The notes under the pieces were generated by a model. It saw only the letters and a list, made by a program, of their open reading frames with translations, was not told the DNA's origin and made no database searches. Source: CAIOHW01 sp964432565 (GTDB taxonomy: Bacteria > Bdellovibrionota > UBA1018). Taken from it: a stretch of 64,000 nucleotides of DNA. The stretch spans positions 39,139 to 103,138 of the forward strand of contig CAYSOA010000004.1 in the NCBI GenBank assembly GCA_964432565.1. Direction: 5' to 3'. This document shows, one piece after another, positions 49,768 to 56,673 of the stretch (position 1 is the first letter of the stretch; every line of letters starts with the position of its first letter). A program made the translations under genes and the position numbers.

Positions 49768-51096
49768 ATGAAGCCCCTGGAACTGAAACGCGCCCTTGGA
49801 AGCTTAGACGCCTCGGCCCTCGTGGTCGGGACCGTGATTGGTACCGGAGTGTTCCTCAAGACGACTCCCATGGCTCAGCTTCTGGGGTCCCCTCTTCTGG
49901 TACTTCTGGCCTGGACGGCGGCAGGTGCGCTTTCACTCATGGGGGCCCTCGTCTATTCGGAACTGGGAGCCATGCTGCCTGATGCAGGCGGCGAGTTCGT
50001 CTACCTCAAGAAAAGCTACGGAAAGGGCGTCGCATTCCTCTACGGCTGGCAGCGATTCTGGATCGGCGGACCGGGAACGATCGCAGCCTACGCCGTAGGG
50101 GCGGCCACCTTCGCTGTGGGGATCTGGCCGCTTTCGCTCGGCGCGCAGAAGGCACTGGCCGTTGGATTCATTCTTCTATTTTCCGGGCTCAACTGCCTGG
50201 CGGTGACCTTGGGTGGTCGAGTGCAGACGTCCCTGACCCTACTGAAGATGGGTCTCGTGGTGGGACTAGCCCTCGCGGCTCTCGCCTGGTCGGGAGGCGG
50301 CGACTGGAGTCGGTTGACCGCTCCAGTGGGTTCTCTCGGTCGCGATGCGACTTGGAGCAGCTTCGGCATGGCGATGATCGCGGCTCTGTGGGCATTCGAT
50401 GGCTGGAACAACCTACCGATGGCGGCAGGAGAAGTTCGGAGGCCAGAGCGCAGCCTGCCCATCGCACTAATCGGTGGGACGCTGGCCATTCTCGCCATCT
50501 ATGGCATCGCCAACATCGGCTACTTTTATGCTTTGCCGTTTGAAACCATCCTCGATCCCGGCGATCTCTCGGTTGCGGCGCGAGCTGCAGAGACCTTCAT
50601 GGGTCCGGCCGGAGTGATCTTTCTTTCCGTCGCTTTTGTCATCAGTGCAGTCGGTGCCATGAATGGTTCGGTGCTGACGGGTGCCCGCGTTCCCTACGCC
50701 ATGGCACGCGAGGGTCTGGCTCCCGCAGTCATCGGGAAAATCCACTCCGCATCCCAGGTTCCAGTGACTTCGGTGCTGATTCAGGGCGCCTGGGCGTGCC
50801 TGCTTGCCCTCTCGGGCACCTTCGAAATGCTCACCGACTGGGTCGTATTCTCCTCCTGGATCTTCTATGCTCTTTGCGGATTTGCAGTCATTCTGCTTCG
50901 TCGCAGGCTTCCGCAGCTCGCCCGCCCTTACCGCGTGCCCTTCTATCCGGTGCTCCCCGTTCTCTTTTGCATCCTCGCCACCGCGCTGCTCGTGAATTCG
51001 GTGATCGAACTTCCGAAGCAAAGCCTGTTTGGGCTGCTCTTCATCCTGACGGGATTGCCAGCGTACTGGCTTTTGCGAAGACTGCGTCCCAACTGA
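49768..51096 (+). CDS. APC-family amino-acid permease
   Basis: A 442-residue membrane protein with about 12 helices. The first helix has the amino-acid binding GTVIGTGVFLKT motif of the APC/LAT superfamily, and MWAFDGWNNL-type sequence (LWAFDGWNNLPMAAGEVRRPERSLP) appears in helix 6. It follows the alanine symporter by 21 bp and is probably co-transcribed. Substrate is unknown. Confidence 0.88.
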   Translation: MKPLELKRALGSLDASALVVGTVIGTGVFLKTTPMAQLLGSPLLVLLAWTAAGALSLMGALVYSELGAMLPDAGGEFVYLKKSYGKGVAFLYGWQRFWIGGPGTIAAYAVGAATFAVGIWPLSLGAQKALAVGFILLFSGLNCLAVTLGGRVQTSLTLLKMGLVVGLALAALAWSGGGDWSRLTAPVGSLGRDATWSSFGMAMIAALWAFDGWNNLPMAAGEVRRPERSLPIALIGGTLAILAIYGIANIGYFYALPFETILDPGDLSVAARAAETFMGPAGVIFLSVAFVISAVGAMNGSVLTGARVPYAMAREGLAPAVIGKIHSASQVPVTSVLIQGAWACLLALSGTFEMLTDWVVFSSWIFYALCGFAVILLRRRLPQLARPYRVPFYPVLPVLFCILATALLVNSVIELPKQSLFGLLFILTGLPAYWLLRRLRPN

Positions 51097-51181
51097 CCCT
51101 GCCTGAAAGTTACAGTCGGCAGCCTCCGGCGTCTCGGCTACCCTGAGAAAAATTACTCTCTCGTTTCGAAAGGAGTACGAA

Positions 51182-51496
51182 ATGATCCGAAATTTCGTCC
51201 TGACCGCTGTGACCCTGAGTGGCTGGCTGGTGGTCGCCCTCCTGCTGGTGCCCCAGGCGGAGGGCAGGAGAAAGGGGGGAAGCTGCGACAAGGAGCTCTC
51301 AGCACAATCCTCGAAGTGCGATGTCGAGATCAAGCGACTGACCGCCGACCTCCGAAGCCTCGATTCGAAAACGAGTGCCAGGATCGTAGAACTCGATCAG
51401 CGGGCCCGGGAGGCCGAAAAGAAAGCCAGCGTCGCCAACCAGCAGCTCAACGCCTGCCTGAACCACCTGCAGAAGGTCAGCAGCAGTCGAAGGTAG
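51182..51496 (+). CDS. Small secreted coiled-coil protein, 104 aa
   Basis: A signal peptide or anchor (LTAVTLSGWLVVALLLVPQAEG) is followed by a helical, heptad-rich segment (EIKRLTADLRSLDSKTSARIVELDQRAREAEKKA described as one coiled coil over residues 45-85) with two cysteines at either side. AAAGGAG lies 6 bases before the ATG. No family is recognised. Confidence 0.6.
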   Translation: MIRNFVLTAVTLSGWLVVALLLVPQAEGRRKGGSCDKELSAQSSKCDVEIKRLTADLRSLDSKTSARIVELDQRAREAEKKASVANQQLNACLNHLQKVSSSRR

Positions 51497-51558
51497 CGGC
51501 TGCGCTGACTCGATCGGCCTCGATTCCTGTTTCGAGTTCTGCTACGCCGAACGCACGC

Positions 51559-52473
51559 ATGTATTTTCCCTTTGAAAAAGGCGCGTATGAGGTGGCCCCG
51601 GGCCTTCGACCCTTCGGCTCGGACTTGGGTGCCGGCAGGCTCGACCAGTGCGTGTTCCAATTCGATGAACACGCAGAGCTTTACCTTGCGAACAAGAAAG
51701 AGGGCCGATCCGAGCGGCTCTCGAAATACTTTCGTGCCGAGGGGCTGAATCCCGATCTCGAGGCCGCAGTCTGCAGCTGGATCGAGGGACGCCTCAAACA
51801 GGAGTGGCCCGAGCGATTCGCGGCGGACTTTCAGCCGAGACTTGCCGGGGTTGCCTCGCCCCTTGACGCCTGGGCTTCGCACGTCCCTGAAGACATTGCC
51901 GTCGTCCAGAAGACGAGCGGGTCGAATTTTCTGGTCGCCATCAGCCTGTTCAGCGCCAATCACTGGGGAGCTGAAGAGAAGATCGGTCGAGACTTCATTG
52001 CGATCCACAAGCCTGTCGCCGGCATCGAGAAGATCAACGCCAGCTCTCCGCAACTCATCGACGCCATGATCGCAAAAGGTCCCTACGTACGCTTCGCCTG
52101 GGGAATCGCCACCGACAGCCGCTTGAACCACCATCCCGAAACCCCCGAGGGAATCGACCCCGCCATCTGGGCCGGACGAAGTTTCGAGCCGACACTCGAC
52201 TCCCGTCCGAAGATTCGTTTTCCCGAAGTTCTTCCCGAATCGCAGGCACCGCTCTTCATTCGGGTCGAACGTCAGGTCCTTTGGGGCTTTCCTGAGTTCG
52301 ATGCCTTCGTCTTCACGATTCGCACCTATTTTCTCGACGGACTGGCGGTGAAGAACGACCCCGGGCGCAATGCGGCACTTCAGGCCGCCCTCGAGTCGAT
52401 GACACCACAAAGCCTCGCCTACAAGGGCCTGACCCAGACTCGGGGCCCCATTCTGAGCTGGCTTCGCTCGTAG
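51559..52473 (+). CDS. DUF3445 family protein (heme-dependent demethylase-like)
   Basis: A 304-residue protein matching DUF3445. The pattern includes MYFPFEKGAYEVAPGL at the start, HVPEDIAVVQKTSG, NHWGAEEKIGRDFIAIHKPV and LFIRVERQVLWGFPEFDAFVF with TIRTYF. Characterised DUF3445 members include the alpha subunit of a heme-dependent oxidative N-demethylase acting on dimethylamine. I chose ATG 51559, since the frame upstream overlaps the previous gene and has no homology look. Its substrate here is unknown. Confidence 0.8.
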   Translation: MYFPFEKGAYEVAPGLRPFGSDLGAGRLDQCVFQFDEHAELYLANKKEGRSERLSKYFRAEGLNPDLEAAVCSWIEGRLKQEWPERFAADFQPRLAGVASPLDAWASHVPEDIAVVQKTSGSNFLVAISLFSANHWGAEEKIGRDFIAIHKPVAGIEKINASSPQLIDAMIAKGPYVRFAWGIATDSRLNHHPETPEGIDPAIWAGRSFEPTLDSRPKIRFPEVLPESQAPLFIRVERQVLWGFPEFDAFVFTIRTYFLDGLAVKNDPGRNAALQAALESMTPQSLAYKGLTQTRGPILSWLRS

Positions 52474-52541
52474 CGAGCTGAGCTGAGCCGCTCCAGCCTC
52501 AAGACGAACTGAAAATAACACCATGAATTCAGCGGGTTCCC

Positions 52542-52596
52542 ATACCCGACTCTTTTTGTTTGCTTTACTGCACTTTGTAAAGTTATCTTAACTTTA
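52542..52596 (+). promoter_or_regulatory. Promoter box A of the Agl-Glt-like cluster
   Basis: The 22 bp box at 52542-52563 (ATACCCGACTCTTTTTGTTT followed by GC) recurs identically at 60803-60824. A putative -35 TTGCTT (52560-52565) overlaps its end; 17 bases later comes TTATCT (52583-52588) as -10. The palindrome TAAAGTTA-TCT-TAACTTTA (52578-52596) covers the -10. AAGAAAGG and the ATG at 52612 follow. Confidence 0.6.
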
Positions 52597-52611
52597 AGAA
52601 AGGTGCTCGCT

Positions 52612-53391
52612 ATGAAACGCTTCCTCCCCCTCGCTGCTGCTGTCATCGTCGTGGGCATCTTTCTCAAAAGCTCACAAAAGGAGCCTTCGGAACCCTCCAC
52701 CACCCCCACCGAGGCGGTTGATCTACCGGTTGCCGACCTCTCCGGCGAGGATCGGCCCTCTCAGACCCGCGAAGTCGGCGAGTCGGAGACCGTTCGACCT
52801 TCGTCGGTTGCTTCAAAAGAGCGCGGGACCGAACCGACCAAGCCTGCGACAAGCAGCATCCCTCCCCGGTCCTCCTGCTGGGCCGCGTCCTTTGAAATCA
52901 CCCGAAGCCTCAGCGCAGCGCAAAGGGAGTCCTTCGGCGAACGCGATCACCTTCTCGATCTCTCGGCCCTTCGCGAGCGGTTTCCCAAGTGGTCTTCGTC
53001 ACGGCTCTGCGTCCGTGCCGAAGGCCATGCTCTCTCCTTCGAGAAGGATTCGAAAAGAAGGGATCACGTCCGCATCCGCGGAGGCTCGGGCAGAATTCGT
53101 CCCGACAGCACCCTGAAGGCGAGCTACTGCTCCGAGAAGGCCATCGACTGCGCCCCCTGCGTCGTGGTCCAGGAGGATTTCGACTCTGCCCTCTTTGGAG
53201 AGTCGGCCGAGGACCAGGCCGAGAACGAAGAGTCGGACATTACCGCACAACTTTCTCCCGAGGTTCAGCGAGAGCTCGCCCGTCTCGAACGCGAAAGGGC
53301 TCCTGCGGCCATTGACCACTGGAAGACCCGTGAGGTCGGCTCGGATTGCACCCCCTCCCCGCGAGTCGCCCAACGTGGAGACCGTCACTGA
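52612..53391 (+). CDS. Hypothetical anchored or secreted protein, 259 aa
   Basis: One N-terminal hydrophobic helix (FLPLAAAVIVVGIFL) is followed by a low-complexity Ser/Thr/Pro/Glu region (about 20-90), then a domain with five cysteines (SSCWAASFEITRSL, SRLCVRAEG, YCSEKAIDCAPCVV). The tail is acidic. First gene of the operon under promoter box A. Its stop overlaps the start of the vWA lipoprotein gene (TGATG). No family is recognised, but the Cys pattern and location fit a periplasmic or surface partner of the next protein. Confidence 0.7.
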   Translation: MKRFLPLAAAVIVVGIFLKSSQKEPSEPSTTPTEAVDLPVADLSGEDRPSQTREVGESETVRPSSVASKERGTEPTKPATSSIPPRSSCWAASFEITRSLSAAQRESFGERDHLLDLSALRERFPKWSSSRLCVRAEGHALSFEKDSKRRDHVRIRGGSGRIRPDSTLKASYCSEKAIDCAPCVVVQEDFDSALFGESAEDQAENEESDITAQLSPEVQRELARLERERAPAAIDHWKTREVGSDCTPSPRVAQRGDRH

Positions 53392-55091
53392 TGAAGCGCG
53401 CACGCCCACTACGAGTGCTCTCGGGTCTTACCGGAATTCGAAGCCTTGCGCTCGCCGGCAGCTTCGCGCTCCTCTCCCTCTCCGGCTGTACCGAGCAGCT
53501 TCCGGGAAGCTTTCGTTACAAACAGCAGCTCGAAGTCTTTTCGACCAGCCAGGAGGTCAACACCTCCATTGATCTGCTCTGGGTGGTCGACAACTCGGCC
53601 AGCATGGATGTCAGCCAGAAGAAGCTGCGCGATGGATTTTCTGCCTTCGCCCGCGCCTATCTCAAACCCACCTGGGACATCCGTCTGGCCGTGATCACGA
53701 CCGACACCTACCTCGCCCACGCCGCATTCGACGGCTACCTGAATACCGTGATCCCCGGAACCGTCGGCTGGAGGTCGAATCATATCGCCCAGCGTTCGGT
53801 GGATTTCGTCAATCCTGAGCGGATCCCGAACCTTTGGGACAACGCCACGAAGACCTTTCCCAACGGAGTTCGTTATGGCGATATCTCGCCCGTCTGGGGC
53901 TCGAACTGGGCACGACTCATCCCTGGAATTCATGATGGTCCGATGACCACGCTCTGCTCCGAGCTTCTGCCCTACTTTCTCAAGGGCACGTCTCTCTGCT
54001 CCTCGAGAGACCAAATTCTCCCCGCTACGGCCGAAGCAGATGGACTGCGCCCCTGCGTGAGCCCCGATTCCGGAGCTGGAGAATCGAGCGTCACTTCCTG
54101 CATCAATACGACCCAGGTCGACGTCCTGCACACTCAAAGTCCGATCCTCGAAACCCAGCCGCCAACAGGCGTGCCCGCAGATGAGGCGTGGGTGGATGCA
54201 TTGGTTGAAAGGTTTCTCGTCAATGCCAGCGTCGGCAGTTCGGGCCAGGGTTCTGAACGCGGCATCAGCTCGGTACTGCAGCTTCTGGCCGACAACGAGA
54301 GCACCGAAACCCGCTTCTTTCGTCCGGGATCCCTACGCGGCATCCTGTTCATGAGCGATGAGGACGATCAGTCGATGGATCTCTCGCTTGCCACTCCCGG
54401 AACCACCCCACAGACTCACTATCAGTGCGACCAGGAGCGCCTTGCCGAACTCAATCCCGGTGACTCACGGGTGACGACCAGCTGTCCGACCCTCTCCAGT
54501 CGCTGTCCCGAAAAGGTGATCGACGGGTTCAGCTACCGTGTTTCTTACTGTCCGGCAGAGTCCGCCCCCCTGCTGTCGGTCGCCTCTGCAAAACAGCAGC
54601 TCGACACGTTCTTCACCGAGCTGGACGAAGGCACCCAGCCCCAGCCCAATTACTTCGTTGCCGCCATCATCCCCACCTCGGCCGCGGCGATCCAGCAGCT
54701 TCAGGAGGGCCGAGTCAGCGAGGACTCGGCTGTCGGGGCGCTTAAAAACTGGGCCGTCGACCGGGGTGACCGCTACCTCGAACTGGTCGAACGCGTGAAC
54801 AACGGCTCGCTGGCCCTGAATATCGCCGAATCCGACTACACGCCCATTCTCGAAACCATCGGCCGCACGATCGTCTCCAAAAAGGCAACGTTCAAGCTGC
54901 AACGAGAACCCAGCTCACTCGAAGAATTGATGATCTGGGTTCGCCATAACGACGAAACCCGCACGCTGATTTCAGACGAGCAGTTTTCGATCGAAGGAAC
55001 CACGCTCCGGATCACGGACCTTGATCTGGTGCTTTCGCTCGTCTCCACGGATCGGATCGTCATCGACTACCAGCCCAAGAACCTCAAATAA
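53391..55091 (+). CDS. Cys-rich von Willebrand A domain lipoprotein, CglB-like candidate adhesin
   Basis: A 566-residue protein. The signal peptide ends in the lipobox SLSGC (Cys 33). A vWA domain follows, with a full MIDAS start DNSAS (D67, S69, S71) in LLWVVDNSASMDVS and a later strand GILFMSDEDDQS that could supply the MIDAS Asp. About ten cysteines lie in the second half (TLCSELL, SLCSSRD, TSCINTT, YQCDQE, SRCPEK, SYCPAE). The Myxococcus gliding adhesin CglB is also a Cys-rich vWA lipoprotein, and here the gene lies directly before ExbB/ExbD-like motor genes. Homology to CglB is inference from architecture and context, not from an alignment. Confidence 0.8.
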   Translation: MKRARPLRVLSGLTGIRSLALAGSFALLSLSGCTEQLPGSFRYKQQLEVFSTSQEVNTSIDLLWVVDNSASMDVSQKKLRDGFSAFARAYLKPTWDIRLAVITTDTYLAHAAFDGYLNTVIPGTVGWRSNHIAQRSVDFVNPERIPNLWDNATKTFPNGVRYGDISPVWGSNWARLIPGIHDGPMTTLCSELLPYFLKGTSLCSSRDQILPATAEADGLRPCVSPDSGAGESSVTSCINTTQVDVLHTQSPILETQPPTGVPADEAWVDALVERFLVNASVGSSGQGSERGISSVLQLLADNESTETRFFRPGSLRGILFMSDEDDQSMDLSLATPGTTPQTHYQCDQERLAELNPGDSRVTTSCPTLSSRCPEKVIDGFSYRVSYCPAESAPLLSVASAKQQLDTFFTELDEGTQPQPNYFVAAIIPTSAAAIQQLQEGRVSEDSAVGALKNWAVDRGDRYLELVERVNNGSLALNIAESDYTPILETIGRTIVSKKATFKLQREPSSLEELMIWVRHNDETRTLISDEQFSIEGTTLRITDLDLVLSLVSTDRIVIDYQPKNLK

Positions 55092-55109
55092 CCAAAAAGG
55101 AGAATGAAC

Positions 55110-55766
55110 ATGGACTTCCTCACCTTCCTCAAAGACCACTGGATGCACGTCGCCCCCATCCTGCTCGCCGCCGCATTTGCCGTAGCCATCGTGATCGAAA
55201 GGTTCCAAACGCTGTACCGAAGCTATCCGATGAAGGACACACACGGCTTCTTCGATCAAATCGGTCGCCACGTCATTGATGGAAACGTCCAGGGGGCCTT
55301 GTCCCACTGCGAGCAACAGGGGCAGAAGCCCGTTGCCGTCGTCGTCAAACAGGCCCTTTTGAGGGCTCAGCAGCCCGAAGCCCTCATCGAGAGCGCTCTC
55401 GAGATCAGCATCCATGAGGCGCAGCAGTCGATTCAAAGGCGAACTGCCTTTCTCTCGACCATCGCCAATGTCGCAACGCTTCTCGGTCTTTTCGGAACGA
55501 TCGCCGGCTTGATCAGTTCGTTTGAGGCAGTCGGTGCTGCCGACCCACAGCAGAAGTCGGCACTCCTTGCTGCCGGCATCTCCACGGCAATGAATGCCAC
55601 GATGATGGGACTTGCCGTTGCGATTCCCTGCATGGTGGCCTTCAGTTTCCTCATGAGCCAGAGCAATCGGGTCATGGCCGAGGTCGAACAAGGCGCAGTT
55701 CGCATCCTCGATCTTCTCAAGCAGCGCTATTATCGGGTGCAGAGCGAAGTTCGGGAGGCCGCATGA
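55110..55766 (+). CDS. MotA/TolQ/ExbB-family proton channel protein (AglR-like)
   Basis: A 218-residue inner-membrane protein with three helices: about 10-30, then ANVATLLGLFGTIAGLISSF and GISTAMNATMMGLAVAIPCMVAF. The second and third form the proton path, with the Thr of LFGTIAGL. It should assemble with the two ExbD/TolR-like proteins downstream to turn proton flow into force. I chose ATG 55110, 7 bases after AAGGAG; ATG 55104 lies too close to it. In Myxococcus the equivalent is AglR. Confidence 0.9.
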   Translation: MDFLTFLKDHWMHVAPILLAAAFAVAIVIERFQTLYRSYPMKDTHGFFDQIGRHVIDGNVQGALSHCEQQGQKPVAVVVKQALLRAQQPEALIESALEISIHEAQQSIQRRTAFLSTIANVATLLGLFGTIAGLISSFEAVGAADPQQKSALLAAGISTAMNATMMGLAVAIPCMVAFSFLMSQSNRVMAEVEQGAVRILDLLKQRYYRVQSEVREAA

Positions 55767-56215
55767 TGTCGCCCGGTTCAGGAAGCGATGGTCAGGACTT
55801 CGAACTGAACCTCGCAAGCATCATCGACTGTCTCACGGTCATCATCGCCTTCCTCCTGCTTTCATCCTCCTTCGTGTCCTATGGGGCACTCGACACGGCC
55901 GTCGCCGCACCACAGAGTTCCCAAACAGCGGACGGAAGCGAGGAACGACCCCAGAGCCTCACCTTGTCGGTGAAAATTCTGGAGGACGACCGGGTGGAGC
56001 TCGAGATCTCAGGAAAGCGAACTGAAAAGAGAAGGATCGCCCGGGACTCGCTTCGCACCGAACTACAGGCTCTGAAGGCGAAATATCCGGGTTTAGAGGG
56101 AATGGTTCTCTCAGCCGGCCCTCGCCTGCCTTACCGAGAGGTGATTCGAGGCATGGACGAGGCACGCACGATTTTTCCGGCAGTAGCGCTGGGCCTTTCG
56201 GGAGGTCGACAATGA
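55763..56215 (+). CDS. ExbD/TolR-like protein 1 (AglQ/AglS-like)
   Basis: A 150-residue protein with one N-terminal helix bearing the essential Asp (ASIIDCLTVIIAFLLLSS), followed by a periplasmic ExbD/TolR domain. It starts at ATG 55763, overlapping the stop of the channel gene (ATGA). The Asp sits at the usual place for proton binding. Together with the next gene it gives the two-ExbD arrangement of Agl motors. Confidence 0.88.
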   Translation: MMSPGSGSDGQDFELNLASIIDCLTVIIAFLLLSSSFVSYGALDTAVAAPQSSQTADGSEERPQSLTLSVKILEDDRVELEISGKRTEKRRIARDSLRTELQALKAKYPGLEGMVLSAGPRLPYREVIRGMDEARTIFPAVALGLSGGRQ

Positions 56216-56673
56216 AGCGATTTCTGAAGAAGAAGAATAAGCCGCAGTCGACCGAAATGAGCCTGCAGATCACATCGATGGCCGATATCTTTACGATCCT
56301 GCTGGTCTTCCTCTTGAAATCGTATTCGGTCGGCGCCCTCGAAGTGCAACCGAGTCGTGGGCTCGAGCTGCCTGTCGCCCAGAGATCGGATACAGCCGAA
56401 TCCAGAATCGCGCTGGAAGTCTCCGAAAACTCGGTTCAGCTCGATGGCACTCCCGTTCTTCCCCTGAAACACTTCGAGCTTGAAGGTGCAACGCGCCTCG
56501 AGCCGTTGGGAAGGGCGCTTTCGGAGAAACTTGCCGCCCTCGGAGAGGCATCTCAGGGCAAGTTGATTCTGGTTGCGGATGCCCGAGTCCCCTTCGAGAC
56601 GCTCGAAACTCTGATGGCGACGGCCGCAGGTCAGGGCTTCTCAGACCTCAAGCTGGCGGTGGTGCAGCCATGA
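56212..56673 (+). CDS. ExbD/TolR-like protein 2 (AglQ/AglS-like)
   Basis: A 153-residue protein with a basic N-terminus (KRFLKKKNK), a helix with the proton-path Asp (ITSMADIFTILLVFLLKS) and a periplasmic ExbD/TolR domain ending in DLKLAVVQP. It overlaps the genes on both sides by 4 bp. The two ExbD-like proteins differ enough to be distinct subunits, as with AglQ and AglS. Confidence 0.88.
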   Translation: MKRFLKKKNKPQSTEMSLQITSMADIFTILLVFLLKSYSVGALEVQPSRGLELPVAQRSDTAESRIALEVSENSVQLDGTPVLPLKHFELEGATRLEPLGRALSEKLAALGEASQGKLILVADARVPFETLETLMATAAGQGFSDLKLAVVQP

